The notes under the pieces are model-generated. The model saw nothing but the letters and a program-made list of their open reading frames with translations. It had not been told where the DNA came from and did not search any database. Below, piece by piece: positions 8,736 to 16,522 of a stretch of DNA of 64,000 bases (position 1 is the first letter of the stretch; each line of letters begins with the position of its first letter). Source of the DNA: an uncultured Prevotellaceae bacterium (lineage in GTDB: Bacteria > Bacteroidota > Bacteroidia > Bacteroidales > Bacteroidaceae). The stretch spans positions 215,385-279,384 of the forward strand of contig CASFNA010000023.1 of assembly GCA_949295905.1 (NCBI GenBank), read 5' to 3'. Both the position numbers and the translations under genes were made by a program.

Positions 8736-9728
8736 CTATCTAACCCATTTTGCACCATCACGCAGAACAAATCTTATCTTTTTGTCACTGGGCACCGATG
8801 GTTTTACCCATTCGCCTTCACCTACATATATTGTCGTTGGCTTGTCGGCAGGCACACTTTCGACAGCTTCCTGCAAATCGAAAAACAATCCGCTGCCATC
8901 CTTAGCTACGGCAATATCATAGTGTTGCACGTATTTCTGCAATGCCGGGATTTTTTCTGCTACGGCATCGGCCAACAGTCCGGCCACAGTGTATGCGCCA
9001 TATACATTATAATGTGTATTATCCTGCCGTCCGTTGGGCAAAGACGGCACTTCACCCGGCTCATAACACATGTGCAGTTTCTTTGAGCCAGCCGGACCAA
9101 GTCCTTGCTCAAGGTCATGCGTTATCTTATTGGCGTCAATGAAAACAGTTCCAGTTTCATTGGCAACTTTCCGTGGTGAAATCAAATAAGCTCCGTGAGT
9201 GTCAACAAGTGTATCGCCTTCAATAAGACCTGCGGACGAATTGTCACGTCTGTCATCGTCTTCCACTGCAGTCTTGCTGGCGGAAAATGTCCGCCTTACA
9301 ACACTGTTGAAAAGCACTGGTATTCCTCCCCGCATTTTCGTATCATTGACAAACATGCGCAGGTTTGCGTCAAACGTCGTCCCCGGTTCTGTATGGCGAG
9401 CCGTATCTTGCTTCTCGTCATTGTGCCCGAATTGGATAAAAACATAATCACCGGGTCTTATTTGTTCGCACACTTTTCTCCAAAGCCCCTCGGATATAAA
9501 GCTTTTCGACGACCGGCCGTTTTTTGCATGATTGTCAATAATGACATCATCTGTAAAAAAGTTTTTGAGCATCATGCCCCATCCCCTCTCGAGGCCGCCT
9601 CCGCTAATGTCCTTGTTTGCCATTGTCGAATCGCCTATCATGAATATCTTAACCTTACGCTCGGTTGTAAAAGACGACAGTAACAGCATACAAACGAGCA
9701 ATGCGGTAAAATATCTGAACCTTCTCAT
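8736..9728 (-). CDS. secreted rhamnogalacturonan acetylesterase-like (CE12, SGNH hydrolase)
   Basis: A 330-aa exported esterase expected to remove acetyl groups from rhamnogalacturonan. The signal peptide is MRRFRYFTALLVCMLLLSSF. The SGNH blocks are in order: IGDSTMAN (nucleophile Ser), GGG.ERGWG, NHAKNGRSSKSF, QFGHNDE and QDNTHYN (Asp-x-x-His). Residues about 272-330 form an extra C-terminal segment (AKDGSGLFFDLQEAVESVP ... TTIYVGEG) that resembles the first turns of a pectin methylesterase beta-helix but stops after about 57 aa. It follows hisS by 18 bases on the same strand. Its substrate is inferred from the family only. Confidence 0.85.
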   Translation of the reverse strand: MRRFRYFTALLVCMLLLSSFTTERKVKIFMIGDSTMANKDISGGGLERGWGMMLKNFFTDDVIIDNHAKNGRSSKSFISEGLWRKVCEQIRPGDYVFIQFGHNDEKQDTARHTEPGTTFDANLRMFVNDTKMRGGIPVLFNSVVRRTFSASKTAVEDDDRRDNSSAGLIEGDTLVDTHGAYLISPRKVANETGTVFIDANKITHDLEQGLGPAGSKKLHMCYEPGEVPSLPNGRQDNTHYNVYGAYTVAGLLADAVAEKIPALQKYVQHYDIAVAKDGSGLFFDLQEAVESVPADKPTTIYVGEGEWVKPSVPSDKKIRFVLRDGAKWVR

Positions 9729-9746
9729 CGCCTGATATCCTCATTC

Positions 9747-11111
9747 TTAACGCTCGGACACAATGCTTACAAGTTCATCAGCGCTTACCAACCGCTGTTC
9801 GCCTGTAGACATATCCTTCAACGTAACTTTGTTTTCATTGATTTCATTTTCACCTGCCAACGCTACATAGCGAATCCCATTGTTGTTGGCATAGCTCATT
9901 TGTTTTTTCATCTTCGCCGCATCCGGATAAATTTCAGTTGCGATTCCGCAAGAACGCGCCTTTGAGATTATCGGCATACAATAAGCTGTTTCCCTTTCAC
10001 CGAAATTGATAAACAGCAGCTGCGTGCCTGACATTGCGGTCTTGGGGTATAAGTCAAGCGCATTCAACACATCGAAAATCCTGTCAGCACCAAACGATAT
10101 GCCTACTCCACTGATACCAGGCATTCCGAAGATTCCGGTCAAATTGTCATATCTTCCGCCTCCGGTTATGCTTCCAATCTGTACGTCAAGCGCCTTAACC
10201 TCAAATATCGCACCTGTGTAATAATTAAGACCACGCGCCAAGGTCAAGTCAAACTGTAATTCGTTTTCAAGTCCGGCATCTTTCAAAACGCCAAATATAT
10301 ACCGCAACTCCTCAACACCCTTCTGCCCTGTTTCAGAATCCTTAAGAACATTGCAGATAGTGTCAAGCTTTTCATCATTGCTCCCGCTAAGCGATATTAT
10401 CGGTTGAAGTTTCTCTATCGCTTCACTGCTAAGTCCATCTGCGGCCAGTTCTGCATTGACATTTTCTATGCCAATCTTGTCGAGTTTGTCAATGGCCACA
10501 GTAATATCAACTATCTTATCCGCCTCACCGATATACTCAGCTATGCCCGTCAAGATTTTCCTGTTGTTTACCTTTATCTGTACGCGGACACCGAAACGTT
10601 TGAATACAGTATCGATAATCTGCACAAGCTCAACTTCATTCAACAATGAATCGCTGCCTACAACATCCGCATCACACTGATAGAATTCGCGGTAACGACC
10701 TTTCTGCGGCCTGTCCGCGCGCCATACAGGCTGTATCTGATAACGCTTGAAAGGGAATTGCAACTCATCCCTGTGCATTACGACAAAGCGCGCGAACGGC
10801 ACTGTAAGGTCATATCGAAGGCCTTTCTCACAAAGTTTTGACGCCAAATACAAAGAATTTCCACCTAACAAGTCTTCCTGTTCAACCTTGCTCAGATAGT
10901 CACCGCTATTTAAAACCTTAAACAAAAGCTTGTCGCCCTCCTCACCATATTTGCCAAGCAGCGTCTGCAATGTTTCCATTGCCGGAGTTTCTATCTGCTT
11001 GAAACCATATAATGCAAAGACTGACTTTATCGTATCGAAAATATAGTTACGCTTCAACATCTCCAAAGGAGTAAAGTCGCGCGTTCCTTTTGGAATCGAG
11101 GGTTTATTCAT
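9747..11111 (-). CDS. hisS: histidyl-tRNA synthetase
   Basis: Class II aminoacyl-tRNA synthetase that charges tRNA-His. The N-terminus [11 protein letters not shown] is motif-like. Motif 2 is [17 protein letters not shown], the histidine-specific segment is [15 protein letters not shown], and motif 3 is GGGRYDNL with [13 protein letters not shown]-terminal anticodon-binding domain follows. 454 aa is normal for the Bacteroidetes form. A 16-bp hairpin separates it from the upstream purA. Confidence 0.96.
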   Translation of the reverse strand: MNKPSIPKGTRDFTPLEMLKRNYIFDTIKSVFALYGFKQIETPAMETLQTLLGKYGEEGDKLLFKVLNSGDYLSKVEQEDLLGGNSLYLASKLCEKGLRYDLTVPFARFVVMHRDELQFPFKRYQIQPVWRADRPQKGRYREFYQCDADVVGSDSLLNEVELVQIIDTVFKRFGVRVQIKVNNRKILTGIAEYIGEADKIVDITVAIDKLDKIGIENVNAELAADGLSSEAIEKLQPIISLSGSNDEKLDTICNVLKDSETGQKGVEELRYIFGVLKDAGLENELQFDLTLARGLNYYTGAIFEVKALDVQIGSITGGGRYDNLTGIFGMPGISGVGISFGADRIFDVLNALDLYPKTAMSGTQLLFINFGERETAYCMPIISKARSCGIATEIYPDAAKMKKQMSYANNNGIRYVALAGENEINENKVTLKDMSTGEQRLVSADELVSIVSER

Positions 11112-11152
11112 TGACGTTATAATGATTATTAAATTATGGAAAACATCACGGT

Positions 11153-11202
11153 CAAATACGGATGCCCTAACTAATATAAAAGCATAAGGGCATCCGTATT
11201 TG
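11153..11202 (-). terminator. hairpin between purA and hisS
   Basis: Perfect 16-bp inverted repeat, CAAATACGGATGCCCT (11153-11168) and AGGGCATCCGTATTTG (11187-11202), with an 18-base loop. It sits 32 bases past the purA stop in a 122-base gap before hisS. No strong U-run follows on the minus strand, so it may be a factor-dependent terminator, a processing site or an attenuator for hisS. Confidence 0.6.
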
Positions 11203-11233
11203 TGTCAGACTTTTTCTTCAAACATATTATTAT

Positions 11234-12508
11234 TTATTTCCTGACTATTGTCTGTTCACGGTCAGGACCGATGGAAATGATTTTTATCGGAGTTTCAAGT
11301 TCTGCTTCAAGGAACTTTATATAATCGGCAAACTCTTGGGGGAACTCATCCTCACAAGTCATCTTTGTCATGTCCGTATGCCATCCCTTCAGTTCTTTAT
11401 AAACAGGCTCTATGCCCTCTTCAATATTATATGGGAAATCCTTGGTCTCCTCACCGTTGCATTTGTAAGCCACACAAGCTTTTATGGTATCGAAATCATC
11501 AAGCACATCACTCTTCATCATGATTAATTGAGTCACTCCGTTAACCATTATTGCATAACGCAAAGCCACCAAGTCAATCCAACCGCACCTGCGTTCACGC
11601 CCTGTTACAGCACCATACTCATGCCCTAAGGCGCGTATTTTCGCACCTGTCTCGTCAAACAATTCCGTCGGGAATGGTCCAGCACCAACTCTTGTGCAAT
11701 ATGCTTTCATTATGCCATACACTTCACCTACTTTATTCGGGCCTATGCCCAAGCCTGTACATGCACCGGCACAAATCGTATTTGAAGATGTAACAAACGG
11801 ATAACTGCCGAAGTCTACATCAAGCATCGTACCTTGAGCACCCTCACACAATATTGTCTTACCTTCCCTAAGAGCTTTGTTTATAACATGTTCAGAATCA
11901 ATTATATGGAACTGGCGGAGGTATTCTACGCCCTCCATCCACTTCTTTTCAACGTCAGTTATATCATAATCCGTATATCCAAGGGCCTTCAACATTTCTT
12001 CGTGACGAGCCTTATGAGCCGCATATTTTTCGTCAAATCTATCAAAAATATCGCCTACACGAAGACCGTTACGTGAAATCTTGTCAGTATAAGTAGGGCC
12101 TATGCCCTTACCTGTAGTACCGACCTTATCCTTACCTTTTGCCATTTCATTGGCCGCGTCAAGCAACCTGTGCGTTGGCATTATAAGATGCGCTTTCTTT
12201 GATATATACAACCTCTCCTTGAGCGGATGCCCTGTCTTTTCCAAATCCTTGGCCTCCTCCATGAAAAGGTCTGGCGCAAGGACGACACCATTGCCTATTA
12301 TGTTCACCTTGCCACCTTGGAATATTCCCGAAGGAATGCTCCTCAAAACGTATTTTTCACCTTCAAACTCAAGGGTGTGACCTGCATTCGGACCGCCTTG
12401 GAAGCGTGCCACGACATCATATTTAGGCGTAAGCACATCAACTACCTTGCCTTTGCCCTCATCGCCCCATTGCAAACCGAGCAAGACATCAACTTTGCCT
12501 TTTTCCAT
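11234..12508 (-). CDS. purA: adenylosuccinate synthase
   Basis: First committed step from IMP to AMP (IMP + Asp + GTP). The GTP-binding loop LQWGDEGKGKVVD is at residues 12-24. VARFQGGPNAGHTLEFEG, GTTGKGIGPTYTDK and CEGAQGTMLDVDFGSYPFVT are all canonical. 424 aa is typical. The N-terminal coding region overlaps the end of the fur-like gene by 20 bases, so the two are co-transcribed and probably coupled. Confidence 0.97.
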   Translation of the reverse strand: MEKGKVDVLLGLQWGDEGKGKVVDVLTPKYDVVARFQGGPNAGHTLEFEGEKYVLRSIPSGIFQGGKVNIIGNGVVLAPDLFMEEAKDLEKTGHPLKERLYISKKAHLIMPTHRLLDAANEMAKGKDKVGTTGKGIGPTYTDKISRNGLRVGDIFDRFDEKYAAHKARHEEMLKALGYTDYDITDVEKKWMEGVEYLRQFHIIDSEHVINKALREGKTILCEGAQGTMLDVDFGSYPFVTSSNTICAGACTGLGIGPNKVGEVYGIMKAYCTRVGAGPFPTELFDETGAKIRALGHEYGAVTGRERRCGWIDLVALRYAIMVNGVTQLIMMKSDVLDDFDTIKACVAYKCNGEETKDFPYNIEEGIEPVYKELKGWHTDMTKMTCEDEFPQEFADYIKFLEAELETPIKIISIGPDREQTIVRK

Positions 12509-13007
12509 ATTCGTTCAAATGTTTATTCTTGTTATTTGTGTTTTCTTTTCTCTTTTGACGCGTCAACAATGCCTGGCAAGTGCTGCACGTACCATATATG
12601 TATAACGAAAAACTTTCTTTTCTGAAGCGTTTTAAATGTATTGCATCCACAACATCAGCCAATTCTGAAGCCCTTATCTCTTCCACCTTACCACAAACGG
12701 TACACACCTGAAGGCATCTTCCACCAGTAACTCCGGCCCTATAGCGCATTCCGCCTTGTAAACGCTGTCCTATTACAAGGCGCAACTCCAGCAACAAATT
12801 CAATGTATTGTAAAGTGTTGCCCTGCTTACTGGAAAATTCATAACCTCCAACCGTTCACCCAACTCTTGTATGGAGAAATACGACGAAAAGCCATAAACA
12901 GCTTCAAGTACAGCAAAACGCTCAGGAGTCTTGCGATACTTGTTCTGCTCGATGTAATTGCTTAATATCTGTTTCGCTGCGTCGTATGAATTAGCTTTCA
13001 TTGTCAA
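12489..13007 (-). CDS. Fur-family transcriptional regulator with atypical metal site
   Basis: A 172-aa Fur-superfamily protein. The winged helix (RKTPERFAVLEAV, then SIQELGERL and the recognition helix SRATLYNTLNLLLE) is well preserved. Both structural zinc pairs are present, CTVC (102-105) and CSTC (141-144). However, the segment before the first pair reads RYRAGVTGGRCLQV where Fur, PerR and Zur proteins carry a His-rich cluster (HHDH or similar), so the regulatory metal site looks lost or different. The C-terminus is a basic Asn/Lys-rich tail (ENTNNKNKHLNEYGKRQS). Fur-like gene directly before purA. Confidence 0.85.
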   Translation of the reverse strand: MTMKANSYDAAKQILSNYIEQNKYRKTPERFAVLEAVYGFSSYFSIQELGERLEVMNFPVSRATLYNTLNLLLELRLVIGQRLQGGMRYRAGVTGGRCLQVCTVCGKVEEIRASELADVVDAIHLKRFRKESFSLYIYGTCSTCQALLTRQKRKENTNNKNKHLNEYGKRQS

Positions 13008-13025
13008 AACAAGCCGTATGGGTTA

Positions 13026-13033
13026 CAAAAATA
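13026..13033 (-). promoter_or_regulatory. -7 box for fur-like gene and purA
   Basis: On the minus strand the sequence is TATTTTTG (consensus TAnnTTTG), 18 bases upstream of the fur-like start. This leaves only a short leader, and autoregulation from this region is possible but not shown. Confidence 0.4.
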
Positions 13034-13064
13034 CAACAAAATAGTGTATCCGCCATTTTAAATA

Positions 13065-13685
13065 TCAAAAAATATCTAAATTGTATGACCTAAATGCCGA
13101 TTTGAGGATTTTCCTATGTAAGCCATCAACTTGTGCAAAACGCGACAGGGCATTTACAACTGCATGGCGCACCGATACATTATTTTCCGCAATGGCAGCC
13201 TGCGCCTGATCTACGAATTCGTTAATCTCACGCTCATCAAATTCCTTGCCTGATGCGAACAAACGTGAAAGTACATTGTATCCGCATATAAGCTTGAGCT
13301 CGTTTTCTGAAGCAAGCCAACTTAGGGCATACCTTTTCGCCTCGTCCAAATGCCTGAACAAATTGAAAGCGGCCATCTCCGCCATCTCCTGATTAGGCAA
13401 CTGGGTCACCCATATGTCCACCAATTCGGCGGACATTTCGGCCGCTGGCATTATAAGCGTGGCAAGAATCTTGCATTCACGTATGTCTTCTTTCCACAAC
13501 TCTATGGCAAGTTCGTAATCCTTGCCATATTCTGAAGCCATCTCTTTCAGCGCAGGCAAGGCTATGCCCCAATTTATCTTGTAACCAAGCCCCTTGTCCC
13601 GCATAGACTGTGACGCCACCCCGTTCATCATAAGGCGGAAACGTCCTTTTATCTGCTTCAGCTTGTCTTGCGTATCTTCTCTCAT
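13065..13685 (-). CDS. DNA alkylation repair-like HEAT-repeat protein
   Basis: A 206-aa alpha-helical protein resembling the AlkD/DNA-alkylation-repair HEAT-like family (GYKINWGIALPALKEMASEY, LWKEDIRECKILATLIMP, EMAEMAAFNLFRH). It is somewhat shorter than AlkD (about 230 aa), and I cannot identify all catalytic residues, so glycosylase activity is uncertain. It starts 5 bases after the DPP III stop and is the last gene of the AraC-DPP III-HEAT unit. Confidence 0.75.
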   Translation of the reverse strand: MREDTQDKLKQIKGRFRLMMNGVASQSMRDKGLGYKINWGIALPALKEMASEYGKDYELAIELWKEDIRECKILATLIMPAAEMSAELVDIWVTQLPNQEMAEMAAFNLFRHLDEAKRYALSWLASENELKLICGYNVLSRLFASGKEFDEREINEFVDQAQAAIAENNVSVRHAVVNALSRFAQVDGLHRKILKSAFRSYNLDIF

Positions 13686-13690
13686 GGCAT

Positions 13691-15655
13691 TTATATTAAA
13701 GTAGAATAAACCTTGCTATAACGAAGCATCTGGTTAGTATAGGTCTCCGTGTAGTCTACTTGTATATCAACAATATTACCGGCGTCATCTGCCAATGGTA
13801 TAAGGACAGGATTTATGAACCCTTTATATGGAGGTATGCCAAGTTTGGAATACCTTGCAATGATTTCATCATGCAAGTCAAGGTCAACTTTAACGGCATA
13901 ACGCTCAACCAATTGGCGAGCCGCCTCATAATCGCCCTCGCTCTTTATCCTCTGCACTTCGGCGAGAAGCTGGCCGAACAAGCCTCTCAACTTCACATAA
14001 TCGTTTATCCGTACATACGTTTTCCCTGAAATACGCACCAATTCCATCACATTGCCTTCACGTCCGTGCTCATAACACCAGCGTGCGATTAAGGCACGGT
14101 CGCGCATGTGGGCTTCTTCTATTTCGTTTCCACGCTTGATACGCGCCAGTTGGGTTAGCAATCCGTTCATTATGTACGAATAATAACCGGCCTTGTAAGC
14201 ATCCTTGTCAGGCAGCAGGCCGAGCTCAAGCATCTTTTCGTCTGCTACATAATACAATCCGAAAAGGTCGGCGCGCGCCTCCTCTATCGTGTTGCCATAA
14301 GCCTTAAGCGCGTCAGGGTCTACTCCCGGAAGCGACTGCCCGCTACCGTGGCCAAGGCATTCGTGCAAGTCTGTATGGATAATGTCACAAATATCACCAT
14401 ACTCACACAACAAAGACTTGGTAGCATCGTCTATAACGAATTCATCGTCAAACCCGTTTCCACGTGCAGCTTCGTTGTAAGCATTGATAATATTGCTTAT
14501 CGTAACGCTCTTGCTGCCGTGCCGGGCGCGTATCCAGTCGGCGTTTGGGAGGTTAATCCCGATGGCAGTAGAAGGATATTCACCGCCTCCAAGCATAGCG
14601 GCGCAGATGACGTTTGCCGACACGCCGCTAACCTTTTTCTTCTTAAAACGTGGGTCTACCGGTGAGTGGTCTTCAAACCATTGGGCGTTCGCACTTATAA
14701 CTTGCGTACGCCTTGTACCTTCAACATCCCTGTATTCCACCAATCCTTCCCATGTGCCTTTCATGCCGAGAGGGTCGTCGTAAACCTCGATGAAGCCGTT
14801 GATGAAATCTATCAGCGACTCCCCGTCTGACACCCATTGAATGCAATATTCATTGAAAACGTGCAAATCGCCTGACTTGTAATATTTTACAAGCAACTCT
14901 ATGACATTTTCCTGACGTTCGTTTTCAACAAAGTTAAGTGCCTTTTCAAGCCAGAATACTATCTTGCGTATCGCCTTGTCATACTTTCCGCCAACGCGCC
15001 ATACTTCTTCATGTACGGCATCTTCGGTCTTTACAACAGTGGAATTGAGGCCGTATGATACGGGCTCCTCGTCTGACATGTCTTTAACCGACGAATAATA
15101 GTCCTCTACTTCTTGTTGACTTACACCGTCATAGAAGTTACATGCTGACGAAACAACCAAGTCCGTGCCGTCTTTCTTGCATACCTTTACGGGCAGGACT
15201 GACGGATTGAACATCACCGGCAACAATTCATCACAAAGCCCCTTGACGCTCTGCCCCTGCTCCAAAGGAAGCATGTCAACGTCAACAGACTTTACCGCAT
15301 CGATGAAAAATTTTTCCGTGAAACCAGGCTGGAACTTGTCACAACCATAATGATGGTATATTCCGCTTGAAAACCAAACTCGCTTGAGATACTCTTCCAA
15401 AGCCTTGAAATCGGCAGAATCACGCGCGCCTTCATAGCTTATATATACAGCTTCGAGTGTCTTGCGTATCTTCAAGTTATACTTGCCAAACTGGTCGAAA
15501 GTTATATCCCTTCCAAACAGGGCGGCCTGCGACAAACAATATACAAGTTTCTTTTGCCTTAACGACAGCTTGTCGAAGTTATCCAGCCGGTACCTCAACA
15601 TCATTATGTCGGCAAAACGCCCCTCTATGTAATTAAAGCCTGTATCTGTCATCAT
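13691..15655 (-). CDS. dipeptidyl peptidase III (M49 family)
   Basis: Zinc aminopeptidase releasing dipeptides from peptide N-termini. The M49 zinc signature HECLGH lies at about residues 429-434 (HTDLHECLGHGSGQ). The second metal motif is EEARAD (in NTIEEARADLFGLYYV), where the third zinc ligand Glu and the assisting acidic residue are expected. 654 aa agrees with bacterial M49 enzymes. No signal peptide is evident (MMTDTGFNYIEGRFADIMM), so a cytosolic location is likely. It follows an AraC-type regulator by 27 bases. Confidence 0.92.
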   Translation of the reverse strand: MMTDTGFNYIEGRFADIMMLRYRLDNFDKLSLRQKKLVYCLSQAALFGRDITFDQFGKYNLKIRKTLEAVYISYEGARDSADFKALEEYLKRVWFSSGIYHHYGCDKFQPGFTEKFFIDAVKSVDVDMLPLEQGQSVKGLCDELLPVMFNPSVLPVKVCKKDGTDLVVSSACNFYDGVSQQEVEDYYSSVKDMSDEEPVSYGLNSTVVKTEDAVHEEVWRVGGKYDKAIRKIVFWLEKALNFVENERQENVIELLVKYYKSGDLHVFNEYCIQWVSDGESLIDFINGFIEVYDDPLGMKGTWEGLVEYRDVEGTRRTQVISANAQWFEDHSPVDPRFKKKKVSGVSANVICAAMLGGGEYPSTAIGINLPNADWIRARHGSKSVTISNIINAYNEAARGNGFDDEFVIDDATKSLLCEYGDICDIIHTDLHECLGHGSGQSLPGVDPDALKAYGNTIEEARADLFGLYYVADEKMLELGLLPDKDAYKAGYYSYIMNGLLTQLARIKRGNEIEEAHMRDRALIARWCYEHGREGNVMELVRISGKTYVRINDYVKLRGLFGQLLAEVQRIKSEGDYEAARQLVERYAVKVDLDLHDEIIARYSKLGIPPYKGFINPVLIPLADDAGNIVDIQVDYTETYTNQMLRYSKVYSTLI

Positions 15656-15682
15656 CTCGATTATAACCTTGTCAAACGGACA

Positions 15683-16099
15683 TCACAGCTTGGCGTTGTC
15701 CAGCTTGTAACGCCTCGGGGTAACGCCCGTATATTTGTAGAAAGCGGCATAGAACGACTGACGGTTTGAAAAGCCGCACATGTCGCTTATCTCTTCCATC
15801 CGCAGGTTGCGGTAACGCTTGTCCACAAGCAGCGCCTTGGCATTGTCTATCCTGTATTTATTGACAAGTGACGTATAATTCATGTCAAAACATACATTTA
15901 CGACAGCGGATACATAACGGGTGTTGGTACCCAAGTCTTCAGCCAGGCGCTTCGCCGAATAGTCCTTGTCCTTATACTTCTTTTTCTTCAACAGTATGTT
16001 TACAATCCTGACCTTAAGCTGGCCCATAAGTTTAGGACTTACAAGAGCACGGTAGGCCGCTTCCTTCTTTGTGCTTAAATTAATATTATACTTTACCAT
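15683..16099 (-). CDS. AraC-type helix-turn-helix regulator, DNA-binding domain only
   Basis: A 138-aa protein. The C-terminal AraC/XylS double HTH is clear: KRLAEDLGTNTRYVSAVVN is the first HTH, and MEEISDMCGFSNRQSFYAAF plus TGVTPRRYKLD form the second. Only about 45 basic residues precede it (NILLKKKKYKDKDYSAK), so it has no separate ligand or receiver domain. ATG at 16099 was preferred over an in-frame TTG at 16117. It lies directly upstream of DPP III in the same direction and could control that operon. Confidence 0.8.
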   Translation of the reverse strand: MVKYNINLSTKKEAAYRALVSPKLMGQLKVRIVNILLKKKKYKDKDYSAKRLAEDLGTNTRYVSAVVNVCFDMNYTSLVNKYRIDNAKALLVDKRYRNLRMEEISDMCGFSNRQSFYAAFYKYTGVTPRRYKLDNAKL

Positions 16100-16197
16100 C
16101 GTCTCCCTCCCAATCAAATCTTTTTACTAAAAAACCATACAAACAAATAGGAAGAAGGCAGCACGCCTACTCCCCACATTCTTTTATTAGAGTATTG

Positions 16198-16205
16198 CAA
16201 AGGTA
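16198..16205 (-). promoter_or_regulatory. -7 box for the AraC-DPP III operon
   Basis: Minus strand reads TACCTTTG, an exact TAnnTTTG match, about 100 bases upstream of the regulator start. No matching -33 box at standard spacing was found. Confidence 0.5.
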
Positions 16206-16385
16206 ATGATTTTCCGGCAAAAACCTTTATAGTATTCCGTTTTTAATAAAAATTGAACTTAGAATTGCATTCATGCCAACGCATACTAAAAATACGGGCG
16301 AAATACCAAAAGACGTTAAAAAAGCACATTGCCAAGACCATAACACAGCGGAACACAATGCCATATACGGCAAACAACAAACTTA

Positions 16386-16475
16386 AAAACGGTCTTTGGC
16401 TAGCTAAAAGGCCACCTTTCAAACCATGAAAGACGGCCATTTATAAACTGCTGGATATCAAAGCGTTACACATAC
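16386..16475. repeat. dispersed GC-core repeat, copy at 16.4 kb
   Basis: Contains AAAACGGTCTTTGG, then an imperfect hairpin AAAAGGCCACCTTTC (16406-16420) / GAAAGACGGCCATTT (16428-16442), then ATAAACTGCTGGATATCAAA-GCGTTACA. The same order of parts occurs at 24.5 and 29.3 kb. It lies downstream of tilS and may also act as its terminator. Confidence 0.65.
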
Positions 16476-16522
16476 CCGCAAAACATGCCTGCACATAACG
16501 CCGAACATGAAATGGAGACCTG

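Larger units (their letters stand above)
16100..16522. other. intergenic region with promoter and degenerate repeat element
   Basis: 423 bases without a convincing gene. It holds the AraC-gene promoter element (16198-16205) and, at 16386-16475, one copy of the dispersed GC-core repeat family. A 65-codon minus-strand reading frame at 16243-16440 runs through the repeat and has no recognisable protein character. Confidence 0.6.

Noticed and set aside
16243-16440. 65-codon minus-strand reading frame in the gap before the AraC gene
   Set aside because: It runs through a repeat copy, has no start context or recognisable domain, and composition is not protein-like.
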